NCBI GenBank assembly: GCA_012513815.1
Contig: JAAZBM010000014.1
Coordinates: 310,001 to 374,000, forward strand
Reading direction: 5' to 3'
Source: Candidatus Sumerlaeota bacterium
GTDB lineage: Bacteria > Sumerlaeota > Sumerlaeia > Sumerlaeales > Sumerlaeaceae
Length of the DNA: 64,000 nt
The translations under genes were made by a program, and so were the position numbers. This document shows positions 10,927 to 20,859 of this stretch, one piece after another. The notes beneath the pieces are model-generated. The model made no database searches. It worked only from the letters and a program-made list of their open reading frames with translations, and had not been told where the DNA came from. Numbering within the stretch: position 1 is the first letter of the stretch; each line of letters starts with the position of its first letter.

Positions 10927-12151
10927 ACTGTCGGCGAAAGTCTTCCATCGCTTCGTCAAAGACATTCATCACCTCTACGGCATGAGCCGCCGCCGAAAAC
11001 TTTGTTTCTACAGCCGACCGCATATTGCTCCCAATCCTCCGCACCTCCGGAAGATTCTGCGCAAGAGCAAGCATCTTATCGGACAACACCGGAACAAACC
11101 GACGGAACGCATCCTCTTCGTCCGACTTGACATCCTCGCCGACGAGCCACCCTGTGGCACAATCCGTAACGGCCTCGCGATTCGGCGCGATATTGCTCGC
11201 GATAGTAGGCACCCCGCAAGCACCGGACTCAATGATAACGCGAGAGAAACCTTCCTCACTGCTCATCAACAAATTAATGTCCAACGCGGCCAGATACACA
11301 GCCGGATTGTCCTGCCACGGCAACAGTATCACAGACGAATCCAAATGTTGGTCCGCAATATACTGCACCATCCGCCGGTAGTAATCCTCGTGATGATGCC
11401 GAGCCTCGCCAATGACCAGCAGCTTGAGATGCGGATTTTTCGCGCGAGCGGCATCAAAAGCCTCCAACACGAGCTGAGTCCGTTTGCGTGGCGAGAACAC
11501 TCCAATAGCCCCGAACAGAATATCCTCATTTGACAATCCAATCTCCGAGCGAATCTGTTGACGCAACGATAAAGCCTGACGGTAAGGCTCTAAATTGACC
11601 GCGTTATAAATCGCGCGAACTTTGTCCTCGCACCACGAAAAGGACGCGAAATCGGCCTTCGCGTTTTGGCTCACCGCAATCACCCGTTGTACATGCCGCA
11701 AACGATAATTAATCACATGCCGATGACGCACAAACAAGCGCATGTGCGAGACGATTGGCAGTGTCTGCGGCAGAGCCACATTGTCGCCGCGCAAATAGGC
11801 GAAAAGCCCGCCCATGATGCTACCATTGTAAACTGCAGTCAGCGCATGAGGCACGACGAAATGCTCATTGCAATGAATCAACCCGATGTGATGCTCGGCA
11901 ATTGCCTGTCGCAACGTCTTAATTTCGTATGGCAACTTGCACCAGTATTTCCCCTTGCGAAAAGGCTCAATACAAATGTTCACCCACGGCACACCAATCT
12001 CATCCAGCGCCGCCGTAACAGCTCCTTGCCCCGGCAATGCGATAATCGAATTATAGCGTGTCCGATCCATCGCCTGAACAAGAGTCAGCAAACTGTTACG
12101 CGACCCACCAAGATCTTTGCTCGGCGAAATATGTAAAACATTGACAACCAT
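10916..12151 (-). CDS. Glycosyltransferase family 4 (GT-B fold)
   Basis: The N-terminus (LHISPSKDLGGSRNSL) has the Gly-rich loop of GT4 enzymes. The C-terminal domain has the nucleotide-sugar site FGAIGVFSPRKR, then LLVIGEA, and the E-x7-E motif in SSEEGFSRVIIESGACG. The protein is 411 aa, normal for the family. It transfers a sugar to a lipid- or glycan-linked acceptor, which cannot be named here. It starts 9 nt after the stop of the mechanosensitive channel gene, without a good Shine-Dalgarno, so its translation may depend on coupling to that gene. Confidence 0.9.
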   Translation of the reverse strand: MVVNVLHISPSKDLGGSRNSLLTLVQAMDRTRYNSIIALPGQGAVTAALDEIGVPWVNICIEPFRKGKYWCKLPYEIKTLRQAIAEHHIGLIHCNEHFVVPHALTAVYNGSIMGGLFAYLRGDNVALPQTLPIVSHMRLFVRHRHVINYRLRHVQRVIAVSQNAKADFASFSWCEDKVRAIYNAVNLEPYRQALSLRQQIRSEIGLSNEDILFGAIGVFSPRKRTQLVLEAFDAARAKNPHLKLLVIGEARHHHEDYYRRMVQYIADQHLDSSVILLPWQDNPAVYLAALDINLLMSSEEGFSRVIIESGACGVPTIASNIAPNREAVTDCATGWLVGEDVKSDEEDAFRRFVPVLSDKMLALAQNLPEVRRIGSNMRSAVETKFSAAAHAVEVMNVFDEAMEDFRRQFNS

Positions 12152-12160
12152 CGCGAACGG

Positions 12161-15100
12161 TTAACGTTCCTTTTCGGTTTCGTTTGTACTGAGACGATTG
12201 TTTACAAGACGGTAAAACTCCGAACGAATCAACGGTTCTTTGTGTTTGGAGCTATCGAAATAGTAGTAAATCAGGAAATTGAACTGTTGCGGATTGCCAC
12301 TGGTCAAGAGCGTTTTGACCGAATCAAGAATGACTGTTGGCGCAGGATCGCTCAAAACACCATTAATCGAGCAGATCAACTCTCTCAACCGAGCAACCAT
12401 ATCATTCGGATCTTCCAATGGCTTATAGTAAGACATCGTCAGTTGCGAGCGAACAATCGATGTGGACAAGGACGCATTGATGACTTGTCCCGTGATAATT
12501 AATTTATTGGGAACAATCAGTTCTCGATAATCGAAATCGCGGATGACTGTCGCACGCATACTTATCTTGATGACTGTGCCGGAGGTCGAGCCAACCGTCA
12601 CCGTATCACCGACACGAATAGGACGCTCAACAAGAATAATCAAGCCGGAAACAAGATTGGAGAAAATATCCTGTAAACCAAAACCAAGACCTACAGAAGC
12701 TGCGGCGATAATCCACTGAACGCTTTGCCACGTAACACCCAAATGATCAAAGCAAAAGACAATTCCAAACACCGCGATGACATAACTCGTAATTGTTCGA
12801 ACGCCATAACGGCTACTCTCGCTAAAGGGCAACTGTCGCAAAAATAGCTCCAGAATATCCGATATATTACGAGCTATGAACAGACCACCAAAGAGATAAA
12901 GGAGAGCAGCTAACAAATCATAGATTCGGATGATTCGGATTCCGATTGCTTTCATTTCGGCATCCGATTCCTCGGGCACCGAGGCGGCGGCCTTGATGCG
13001 AACTGCCGTAGACTTGGGCTGTGTCGAAGCAGTTGTCTCTGTGGGGACTTCCACCCTGACACGCCACAACTCGACATTGCCTATTTTATCTAGTGCCGGT
13101 GCAAGCCTGATGAAAGCCATAAACAACGCAAGCGACGCTAAACCCCAAATCAAAATACTGGTCATGCGCGTCATACGTTGGTAGAACACCCCCGCGCTTT
13201 CCAAATCCTTGCGCTCTTCCTCTTCTTTGATTTCATTGTCATCAACCTCAGAAGAAACATTCACTTTCTTGTTCAGACGCACAATGCCAGACTCGCCCAA
13301 AACAATACTTTCTAAATGCGAGAACTTGGTAATAATGTTTTTTATCATATGTTGCTGTGATTGTTTCAGAAATATCATGACGATTCCATTCACAAAGGCC
13401 GCAAGCGTAAACAACATCATGCCATACATGATCAAACCATAGAAACAAAGCGCGCACAACTCATACCCAAAAGCAACTCCGACGCCAATAGCAAGAGACA
13501 TCAGAACAATGCTAATTTGTAGCAACCGCCGCCAAACTAAGTTGGGTGGCTCATTAACCGAAACGACTTTTCCGCTGTGATGAATACCAAAGACACCATA
13601 CAAGGGGTGAAATAGTTTGAGAAAGTACTGAGCCAAGACAATTGAAATCAAACAGAACGATACACGATTATACTCAACGATGTCAGGATCACGAACCACA
13701 CTCAGATGTTTCAAATCCATAATCAACTCCATCGCAATCAGGTAACCGCCACACAACAGAATGACGCCCAGTATCGCCCAGTATGACTGCAATGACCACT
13801 TCGAAATACGCAAACAACGTTCTTTGTCCCAACCAAAATGCGCAATACCCAACCCATTGTCCATGCAAAGATAATAAACCAACAACCATACCCAAGAAAC
13901 ATGCATCAACATTCGGAATGCCCAGGCCAAATGACGAATCAGCGAACTTTCGCCGAATGACAACGACGCGAAAATGATGAACAATAGTAGGCACAACAAA
14001 AACGTGATGATCGGAATAAGGAAGGTGTAGAAAATGGCCATGGCCAAAGGTTTGATATGCACTCGGTCATTGTTACTATCAGTGGTCGGAACGCACTTGG
14101 CTAATCGTTTGGGGATGATGTTCGCCCAATACCCTTGACCAAGCATCAACAGCAACATGAAAACTAAGTATTGCGGTTTTCCCTTGAAATAATCCCACAA
14201 CTCATGAACGGTTTCTTTAATGTCAGATGGCGCAAAGACCGACTTAAATCCAACAAATGCACTCTTCAAAATCTTGAGATTAAAGGGAGTGTCACTCTGC
14301 ACCCAAATGAGTTCCTCGCTGAAACGAAGACGCATTTCAACCAACGTCTCCTGCATTTCCTCATACTGAGAGTTGAGTTTGAGCAATTCCTGAATGAGAT
14401 TATTGTTTTCTTCATTGGCAGTATTGAGCAAGACACGCCGATCTTCCAGCATGTTCCTAATCAAATCCGTTGCCTGTTCTTCGCTCAATGTAGTCTGCGT
14501 ATCGTGATAGATTTTGTTCACGAGCCGATCAAAATCCAACATTTCATGGCGCAAATCATTGTTACGTAACTGGATATTCTGAGTCTCATATAAATCATTT
14601 TTGACCTTTTGCCACTGGATATCCAAATCCGACTGATTGGGAAGTTTTTTCAGTTGCTCTGTCAGTTTCTTTCCGACGACAGTATCAAGCCCGGCAATTT
14701 CGATACGGTTCTTGATGACCTTGTTATTCTCACGTATGCTATTCATAATGTCGGTCAGATAAGCAGACTGCTTTTCATATTTGGTTATGATAACAGAGGG
14801 CGCGCCATCACTCAATAGATCTGTCAATATTTCATAATTTTTCTCGAGTTCTTTGTGCAATCCGGGGATCTGTGCCTCGATGCGCTTTTGAGATTCAACC
14901 GCCTTCCGTGCCTGCTCTTGCCGCTGAGCCTTGCGCATGGAATTAACACGATCCTCGATGTACTCTTTTTTCTTTTTCTCATAGGTGACTTTGCGCGAGG
15001 ACAACTCTTGTGCAAGAGGCAGGAAATCTGCCATGGCCGCATAATAATCGCGCTCTAAATCAAGTTTCTTATTCTCGGCTTGAAGATTCTTGATTCGAAT

Positions 15101-15682
15101 CAAGTCATTCTTCGAACGCATCTGGTCGACAAGATTGCCGGCGAACTCATTCAAATCATTGATACTGACCGTATGCAACTCTGATGCGATTTCGCTTTTT
15201 CTCTGGGCGATACTTGCAATTTTGCTATTGCGTTTCTGAATGGCCTCGCGAATCGTGAGCGCCTCACTATAATACTCATCGTAAGTAGCGTTGACATCAT
15301 AGAGCAAATCCTCGGCCTTCTCCAACGAGGCAGGTATCTCAAATTCTTTTTCGTTAAATACCTCTGGATCCTTCTCCAACTGAGACTTGATATCCAACGT
15401 TTTCGTTGTCAACGCGTTCAAATCTTGCTGAATTTTGTCTGCAGAATTCTCTGTCTGTTCAAGCCGAATCAACCCGGCGACTGCTTCTTCAAAATTCTTT
15501 TTCGCTCGATCTTTTGACTCTTGCGTAATTGACGCATCCGTCTCGATGGCTTGTTTCTGAGTCTCCAAAGCCTCCTTGGTCGGCACATTGGGCAATACCT
15601 GACCGATGGAATCGGAAGAATACACAGACACTGACGCGAACACAAAAAGTAACGCTATAAACCTAACAACTGTTTTCTGCAT
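12161..15682 (-). CDS. Large MscS-family mechanosensitive channel (MscK/MscM-like)
   Basis: The protein opens in response to membrane tension and lets osmolytes out. At 1173 aa it matches the long MscK/MscM subfamily. It has a signal peptide (residues 1-27). A periplasmic coiled-coil-rich domain of about 450 residues, rich in Lys, Glu and Gln, follows. Then come about eleven membrane helices between about 470 and 1020. The pore-helix region reads SVGLGFGLQDIFSNLVSG (near 990-1015), followed by the MscS beta domain (VERPIRVGDTV...). A charged hydrophilic segment of about 80 residues near 780-860, holding a run of Glu/Lys, interrupts the membrane part. A start ATG at 15682 directly precedes the signal peptide. 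The GT4 gene follows after 9 nt. Confidence 0.93.
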   Translation of the reverse strand: MQKTVVRFIALLFVFASVSVYSSDSIGQVLPNVPTKEALETQKQAIETDASITQESKDRAKKNFEEAVAGLIRLEQTENSADKIQQDLNALTTKTLDIKSQLEKDPEVFNEKEFEIPASLEKAEDLLYDVNATYDEYYSEALTIREAIQKRNSKIASIAQRKSEIASELHTVSINDLNEFAGNLVDQMRSKNDLIRIKNLQAENKKLDLERDYYAAMADFLPLAQELSSRKVTYEKKKKEYIEDRVNSMRKAQRQEQARKAVESQKRIEAQIPGLHKELEKNYEILTDLLSDGAPSVIITKYEKQSAYLTDIMNSIRENNKVIKNRIEIAGLDTVVGKKLTEQLKKLPNQSDLDIQWQKVKNDLYETQNIQLRNNDLRHEMLDFDRLVNKIYHDTQTTLSEEQATDLIRNMLEDRRVLLNTANEENNNLIQELLKLNSQYEEMQETLVEMRLRFSEELIWVQSDTPFNLKILKSAFVGFKSVFAPSDIKETVHELWDYFKGKPQYLVFMLLLMLGQGYWANIIPKRLAKCVPTTDSNNDRVHIKPLAMAIFYTFLIPIITFLLCLLLFIIFASLSFGESSLIRHLAWAFRMLMHVSWVWLLVYYLCMDNGLGIAHFGWDKERCLRISKWSLQSYWAILGVILLCGGYLIAMELIMDLKHLSVVRDPDIVEYNRVSFCLISIVLAQYFLKLFHPLYGVFGIHHSGKVVSVNEPPNLVWRRLLQISIVLMSLAIGVGVAFGYELCALCFYGLIMYGMMLFTLAAFVNGIVMIFLKQSQQHMIKNIITKFSHLESIVLGESGIVRLNKKVNVSSEVDDNEIKEEEERKDLESAGVFYQRMTRMTSILIWGLASLALFMAFIRLAPALDKIGNVELWRVRVEVPTETTASTQPKSTAVRIKAAASVPEESDAEMKAIGIRIIRIYDLLAALLYLFGGLFIARNISDILELFLRQLPFSESSRYGVRTITSYVIAVFGIVFCFDHLGVTWQSVQWIIAAASVGLGFGLQDIFSNLVSGLIILVERPIRVGDTVTVGSTSGTVIKISMRATVIRDFDYRELIVPNKLIITGQVINASLSTSIVRSQLTMSYYKPLEDPNDMVARLRELICSINGVLSDPAPTVILDSVKTLLTSGNPQQFNFLIYYYFDSSKHKEPLIRSEFYRLVNNRLSTNETEKER

Positions 15683-15759
15683 AGCAAATCTTTCTTCTAA
15701 AAGTAACTATATATACAAATACCTTTTTGCATACCCTTGTTTACAGGTTTGAAAGCATC

Positions 15760-16683
15760 GTGACCAAAGATTATCGTACTTATTGGCGAAGTGAGGATTT
15801 AGCTGCAATAATTCATATTCAGCGTGCAAATCCCCGGCAAACGACATTGAGCCACAAACTCAATCGTTTCGCCCTGACGTCTTGCGATAATGAGGACGTG
15901 ACGCCAACGGAACAAGAAAAGAGTATGGCAGATAAACTCGCGAAAGCCAGTTGGTATGCGTGGTTGCCTTTTCACGACACCGCAGACCCCACAAGAATGC
16001 AGCAGACCCTTGGCAACACGATGCCCCCATTGCTCTGGTGTATCGGCAACTTTGAACTACTGCTTCGCCCGGCGGTTGCCATCATCGGAACACGGCACCC
16101 AGATACTTTCGGCATGGACAGCGTGAGGCAATACGCGACGCAATTGGCGCAGGGGGGCAAACGTGTCATCATCAGCGGAAACGCGATGGGCATCGATTCG
16201 ATTGCCCATCAATCAGCACTCGAAGCCGAAGAGGGATGCACGATTTTCTTCTTTCCGACAGCCCCCGAAAACGCAAGACTGCATTTTTCTATCCCCGAAG
16301 AGGTCAGCACAAGATGGTTAGGCATCACGCCGTTTGCTCCTGCGACAAATCTCATCGCATGGAACTTTCTCAAGAGAAACGAGTTAGTCGCGGCTCAAGC
16401 GCAAACGGCACTCATTGGCCAAACGGATATCAAGGGCGGAACAATCAACACGCTCAAGTATCTGCAAAGTTATCATCGCACACCGGTGATTCTCGACCTC
16501 CCGCCCGAAGCGTTCGGGGCGACGGCGCATCAAATCCTTATCAAAACAGGAAAACTGGCGCATGTGGCCACAACGCCTACAAGCGATGATATCGAGAAGC
16601 TGTTGGCTCTCACTGACGCGAAAATCGACAATCGCACCGAGATTCAACAAGACCTCTACAGCGACTTCCCTGAAGATTTATAG
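15760..16683 (+). CDS. DprA/Smf-like Rossmann-fold protein
   Basis: DprA loads RecA on single-stranded DNA taken up during transformation. The central part matches its Rossmann-like domain: PPLLWCIGN, then VAIIGTRHPDTFGMDS, then RVIISGNAMGIDSIAHQSAL. Further on comes a weakened copy of the P-x-RNRIIAGLS region (ATNLIAWNFLKRNELVAAQ), followed by GGTINTLKYL. The C-terminal winged helix of full-length DprA appears to be missing or degenerate. I set the start at a GTG (15760); a TTG at 15727 and an ATG at 15925 are also possible. It diverges from the channel gene. It could be a DprA paralogue of other function, because the motif Arg and Gly positions are looser than usual. Confidence 0.7.
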   Translation: MTKDYRTYWRSEDLAAIIHIQRANPRQTTLSHKLNRFALTSCDNEDVTPTEQEKSMADKLAKASWYAWLPFHDTADPTRMQQTLGNTMPPLLWCIGNFELLLRPAVAIIGTRHPDTFGMDSVRQYATQLAQGGKRVIISGNAMGIDSIAHQSALEAEEGCTIFFFPTAPENARLHFSIPEEVSTRWLGITPFAPATNLIAWNFLKRNELVAAQAQTALIGQTDIKGGTINTLKYLQSYHRTPVILDLPPEAFGATAHQILIKTGKLAHVATTPTSDDIEKLLALTDAKIDNRTEIQQDLYSDFPEDL

Positions 16684-16691
16684 AAATCCGC

Positions 16692-18263
16692 TTAGTGCTG
16701 CGAACTGTCGGTAACCGGAAGCAATAATTGACCATAATAGCCCTTGCGCTGATCGGGAACACCAATCAGGTTATACCCCAAAAAGCTGAGTGCTGTGGGC
16801 GAAACAAACTCTTCCGAATCGCTATAATCGAAGTTGATTCTGGTCAAAGCAGACGTCTTGAGCGGCTTGAAGCGGATGCGAGCAAGCACGCCACGTTCCG
16901 CCGGACTAGGACGATGCGAGAATCCCATCTCATAAAAGATTCGCCCTACATTGTTCAGAGCGCTATTTTTCAGATGCATATCGTAAGGCAACTCATCACG
17001 GAACTCACCGTCGTAAATGTTGATATCTTGCGTTATCCAGTTATCCGTATCCCAGTCAACAACATTCAACACCTTGGGGTCAAAATCGATGGTCAACCGT
17101 ACACGGTCAAAATCAACCATGTTGGGGTTTTCATAGTAAATCGTCACAACAAAATCCTGACCAAGAACCGGCGACTGAGTGGAACTCTTCATCCCCAGAT
17201 AAACCCGGCCTTCTGCGGTTCCTTCAGCAATATCGCGAGCTAGTTTATAGGTGCTCGAACCAACCGTTGTGACTACAGTACCACTGGACGTCTCACCGGC
17301 GGCATCGTTTGTGACCAAATCAGTCACAATCGAAATATCCGCAGCCAGCAAACCAATAATGCCTTCGGTCAAATCCTCATCCCCAAGTTCTGCGCCTTCC
17401 TGCACCATAGGCAACAGGATATTCCGTTTGCCGCAGAGAACGCGACTCGGAAAATCGGGCGTATTCATAAACGACAAACTTGTCTTGTCTGTGAGGGCGA
17501 TAGCCTTCCACGAGACACGGAAAACTTCGCTTGAATTGGTAATGATTGGCGAGGAGAACTTCGCATGCCAAGCGATGATGCCCTTGACGCGATCCACACG
17601 CGCAAGCGCTGGCTCTAGCAAGCGGCTCGAAAAAGCAGTGTCATCAATTCCAACAGGCTCTATGAGGCGAGGGTCATACTTGAGCGAAACATCGATTGAA
17701 TCGAACTCCTCCATGCCGCCGTCACGGAACACGATGCGAGTCGCGAAGGTATCACCCTTGCGCACAACAATATCCAGAGTCGGCTGACTGCTGACTAGCT
17801 CGACATAAAGCAAGTTATTGGACAGATTGGGTTTGATATTAAATGCGTTCAAGGTTGTCGAACCGGTATTGGTACCGCCACCACTAGAGGGAGCATTGGT
17901 TTTCTTGGCAGTAGTGGTAACCTGGCCCTGTCCGCCAGTTTTTGCCTGATCCTTGTTCTTACTGTCGCTTTTCTTACCCTTTTCTTCCTTAGCCTTCTTC
18001 TTTTCTTCGGCTCTTTTCTTTGCTTCTTCTTGACGCTTCTTCAGACGCTCACTTGATGAATTGGACGAAAAAGCATTGGTCGATGAGTTATTTGAATTTC
18101 GACTATTATTGCTCAAATTACTCCCTGAGTTGCTCAGCGAACGACGCCGCGACGAAGAACTTTTCTGCTGATTTGCGTTATTATTCTGTGCATAACACAT
18201 CATCTCCTGCCCCACACATAAGAAGATGAGTGATAACCATAAGATGGTTGTTTTCTTAAGCAT
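16692..18263 (-). CDS. Secreted protein with two cohesin-like modules and a basic coiled linker
   Basis: The start ATG at 18263 has an AAGGG Shine-Dalgarno 7 nt upstream and begins a signal peptide (LKKTTILWLSLIFLCVG...). An earlier in-frame ATG at 18290 lacks both features. After the signal come about 50 Ser/Asn-rich residues, then a Lys/Glu-rich segment (ERLKKRQEEAKKRAEEKKK). Two beta modules of about 140 residues follow. Each opens with a pattern like VRKGDTFATRIVF and contains LKYDPRLIEPVG or IDFDPKVLNVVDW, which resembles the cohesin fold. Cohesins bind dockerins or act as adhesion modules. No dockerin is seen in the window. The gene is last in the epimerase-argH-rsgA operon, 44 nt after rsgA. 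Confidence 0.72.
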   Translation of the reverse strand: MLKKTTILWLSLIFLCVGQEMMCYAQNNNANQQKSSSSRRRSLSNSGSNLSNNSRNSNNSSTNAFSSNSSSERLKKRQEEAKKRAEEKKKAKEEKGKKSDSKNKDQAKTGGQGQVTTTAKKTNAPSSGGGTNTGSTTLNAFNIKPNLSNNLLYVELVSSQPTLDIVVRKGDTFATRIVFRDGGMEEFDSIDVSLKYDPRLIEPVGIDDTAFSSRLLEPALARVDRVKGIIAWHAKFSSPIITNSSEVFRVSWKAIALTDKTSLSFMNTPDFPSRVLCGKRNILLPMVQEGAELGDEDLTEGIIGLLAADISIVTDLVTNDAAGETSSGTVVTTVGSSTYKLARDIAEGTAEGRVYLGMKSSTQSPVLGQDFVVTIYYENPNMVDFDRVRLTIDFDPKVLNVVDWDTDNWITQDINIYDGEFRDELPYDMHLKNSALNNVGRIFYEMGFSHRPSPAERGVLARIRFKPLKTSALTRINFDYSDSEEFVSPTALSFLGYNLIGVPDQRKGYYGQLLLPVTDSSQH

Positions 18264-18307
18264 TCTTATCCCTTTTGTTATCCCGCTCATAATTATATAA
18301 TAATAGA

Positions 18308-19342
18308 TTATTCCCTATCATAAAGTCTATGCCACGCAATTAGGCGCTCTTCTTGCAATTTTCCTGACGCAATTGCTTCCTTGACCGCGCAATCAGGCTC
18401 GTTGAGATGACGACAATCCCGAAAACGGCATTGTTTGGCAAGCTTAATAATATCATCAAATGTATCATCAATCGCCTCGCCCTGAGCATCCCACAACTGG
18501 ATTTCACGCATCCCCGGATTGTCAATAATCAATCCGCCGCCGGGCAACATCAGCATCTCGCGGTGGCTCGTCGTATGCCGTCCCTTGCCATCGTCGCGAA
18601 TATCGCAAACCTGCTGACGCTCATCACCGAGCATTTGATTCACCAAACTACTCTTGCCAACTCCCGACGACCCCAACAAGCAAATCGTTTTGTACACATC
18701 AAAGTACCGCAATAGTTCGCGAATACCCTTGCCTGTCACCGCGCTAGTGGTATGAACCGGCACACCTTCGATGGCTTTCTCAACTTCATTACGATACTTT
18801 TTCTCGTTACGCGCAGAGACGACATCACTTTTGGTCAAAACCAAAACCGCCGGAACACCGCAGACTTTTGCTTGCGTAGCATAACGCTCCAAACGCCGAA
18901 GATTGAATTCTTCGTTCATCGACGTGAGTATAAAAACGGCATCTATATTCGCGGCAACAATTTGTTCGCTCCGATGCTCACCACTCTGCGAACGGCTAAA
19001 CTTGGTCACGCGAGGCAGAATATCCTCGATAACCACAGCCCCTGAATGCGACGGCGAAACAGCACAAACCCAGTCGCCGACAATCGGTTTGCCACTACTG
19101 CCCATACGCACGGCACGTTTCAAAGTCCCCTTCAACAACGCACGTTCACGGCCGTGCTCGCTCAACACGACATATGTCCCGCCATGAGCTATCACGACTC
19201 GCGCCGGAAATGATTCCGCATGCTTGTGCAACAGGGCATCGGCAGATTCCCCGCATTGTTGAATATAGGCCGTCCAACCCAAATCCTCAAGCTTCAATTC
19301 ACTCATAGACTTATCCGGACGACCATCATTCACTGTAGACAT
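18308..19342 (-). CDS. rsgA: Ribosome small-subunit GTPase RsgA
   Basis: RsgA tests and helps mature the 30S subunit. It is a circularly permuted GTPase: an N-terminal OB-fold (about 40-115), then the G4 motif LTKSDV ahead of the Walker A GSSGVGKSS (about residues 223-231). The C-terminal zinc finger reads CRFRDCRHLNEPDC. The protein is 344 aa, as expected. The start ATG lies 8 nt after the argH stop, and the TAGGG at that stop can serve as its Shine-Dalgarno, so the two genes are translationally close. Confidence 0.95.
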   Translation of the reverse strand: MSTVNDGRPDKSMSELKLEDLGWTAYIQQCGESADALLHKHAESFPARVVIAHGGTYVVLSEHGRERALLKGTLKRAVRMGSSGKPIVGDWVCAVSPSHSGAVVIEDILPRVTKFSRSQSGEHRSEQIVAANIDAVFILTSMNEEFNLRRLERYATQAKVCGVPAVLVLTKSDVVSARNEKKYRNEVEKAIEGVPVHTTSAVTGKGIRELLRYFDVYKTICLLGSSGVGKSSLVNQMLGDERQQVCDIRDDGKGRHTTSHREMLMLPGGGLIIDNPGMREIQLWDAQGEAIDDTFDDIIKLAKQCRFRDCRHLNEPDCAVKEAIASGKLQEERLIAWHRLYDRE

Positions 19343-19350
19343 CCACTGCC

Positions 19351-20859
19351 CTAAATAAACGCCTTACGCAGTTTTTCAAGATCCGACCGTGCCGCATCCA
19401 AAGCGTTATGATTCTTCTGCCACTGGCCACGCATCTCAAGCAACTTCTCGCGCATCACGCCGATATGTTCTTGAACGGCCTTAGGCGAAGGCGCACCGGT
19501 ATGCTTTTTGGATTCCAAAATCTGCATCGGAGTGCCAATAGAAAGCTTCACATGCTTTGAAGCTTCCTTAAGCGCAAGCTCCTCCACAACCTTCGGGTCC
19601 AGACTTCCCTTGCCATCGCAAAGCTTGACAGCCACGGAAACAATCTCATAAGTTTTGCGGAATGGCAACCCGGATTTCCGTGCCAGTGCATCAGCGATAT
19701 CAACCGCGTTGATGAAATTCGACTGAGCCAATTCATTGGAGCGATCCTTATCCACAGACATACTGCTGACAACACCTCTGAAGATGGCCGGGGCCTCGCG
19801 AGCCTCATCCAGTAAATCCATGATGACATACTTCGACCACTGCGTATCGCGATTATAACCGGAAAAAACACCGCGTGCAATACCAAACAGACTGCCGCAC
19901 AAATGCTCAATCAGCGTTGCCTTGGCGCGAGTCACCTCGCAAAAATCCGGATTCCGTTTTTGTGGCATAATCGATGACCCTGTCACAAAACGATCCGCCA
20001 GACGCAGTACGCCAATATGAGGATTGCTCAGCATCACGATATCCTGCGCCAAAATGCTCAGGTGCGTCATCGCAAAACTTACAGCGGAACCGGCGTCCGC
20101 CTCCATCTCCCAGCGATTCGTCACGCAATCCAAGCTATTGACCTGAACCTCACGGAAGCCCATCAAGCGAGCCGTCAATTCGCGATTGATTGCCCACCCT
20201 GTGCCAAAACTGGCAGCAGCGCCGAGCGGCGAAATATTAATTCTATCATAGCATGAGAGCAAGCGATCGACATCACGCATCAGCGCCTGAGCATGCGAAC
20301 AAAACCAGTGCCCAACACTTGTGACACTTGCCGGCTGATAATGCGTGTAACCACCCACGGGAACACGCTTGTTTTTCTCGGCAAAATCCAACAGCGCCGA
20401 AATCAATTCGCACAGGGACAACCCGAATTCCATAACACGGTCACGCAAGAACATACGAACAACCGTCGTGCATTGGTCGTTGCGGCTACGCCCCGAATGC
20501 ATCACGCCACTGATATTGGGGCCTTCGGTCTCAGCGACAAAATGCTCAATGTTGGTGTGAACATCTTCCTTTTCGGGACACAGACACCGTTCACCTGTTG
20601 CAATCAATTTGTCGTATGAATCGAGAGCCGTCAGAATCCGAGCCGCCAATGCCGGTTTGATAATCTTCTCGCGGCAAAGCATACTCACATGAGCCTTGTT
20701 CTGCCAAACATCATAAGGAACCAGAACGGCATCCGCCATCGGACGGCCAGCCACATCACGACCCGCGCAATAGGAAATATTCAGCGCCTCGGGGGCTTCC
20801 TGCAAACGTCCACCCCAAAACTGCTGTTTCTTTGTTTGTTCTTTGCCACTTTTAGCCAT
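19351..20859 (-). CDS. argH: Argininosuccinate lyase
   Basis: This enzyme performs the last step of arginine synthesis, splitting argininosuccinate into arginine and fumarate. The superfamily signature GSSIMPQKRNPDFCE is present, as are MHSGRSRNDQ and the early substrate loop. The start is set at ATG 20859 (502 aa, MAKSGKEQTKK...), because the upstream 17 codons lie inside the epimerase gene. The start overlaps the epimerase stop by 8 nt, which implies translational coupling, with GGAGAG just upstream. No other arginine gene is nearby. The 502-aa length is slightly long, due to an N-terminal extension of about 25 residues. Confidence 0.94.
   Translation of the reverse strand: MAKSGKEQTKKQQFWGGRLQEAPEALNISYCAGRDVAGRPMADAVLVPYDVWQNKAHVSMLCREKIIKPALAARILTALDSYDKLIATGERCLCPEKEDVHTNIEHFVAETEGPNISGVMHSGRSRNDQCTTVVRMFLRDRVMEFGLSLCELISALLDFAEKNKRVPVGGYTHYQPASVTSVGHWFCSHAQALMRDVDRLLSCYDRINISPLGAAASFGTGWAINRELTARLMGFREVQVNSLDCVTNRWEMEADAGSAVSFAMTHLSILAQDIVMLSNPHIGVLRLADRFVTGSSIMPQKRNPDFCEVTRAKATLIEHLCGSLFGIARGVFSGYNRDTQWSKYVIMDLLDEAREAPAIFRGVVSSMSVDKDRSNELAQSNFINAVDIADALARKSGLPFRKTYEIVSVAVKLCDGKGSLDPKVVEELALKEASKHVKLSIGTPMQILESKKHTGAPSPKAVQEHIGVMREKLLEMRGQWQKNHNALDAARSDLEKLRKAFI

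Noticed and set aside
12161-15682. Idea that the very long channel gene is two fused genes
   Set aside because: Length and layout (signal peptide, periplasmic coiled coil, many helices, MscS core) match the known MscK/MscM subfamily.
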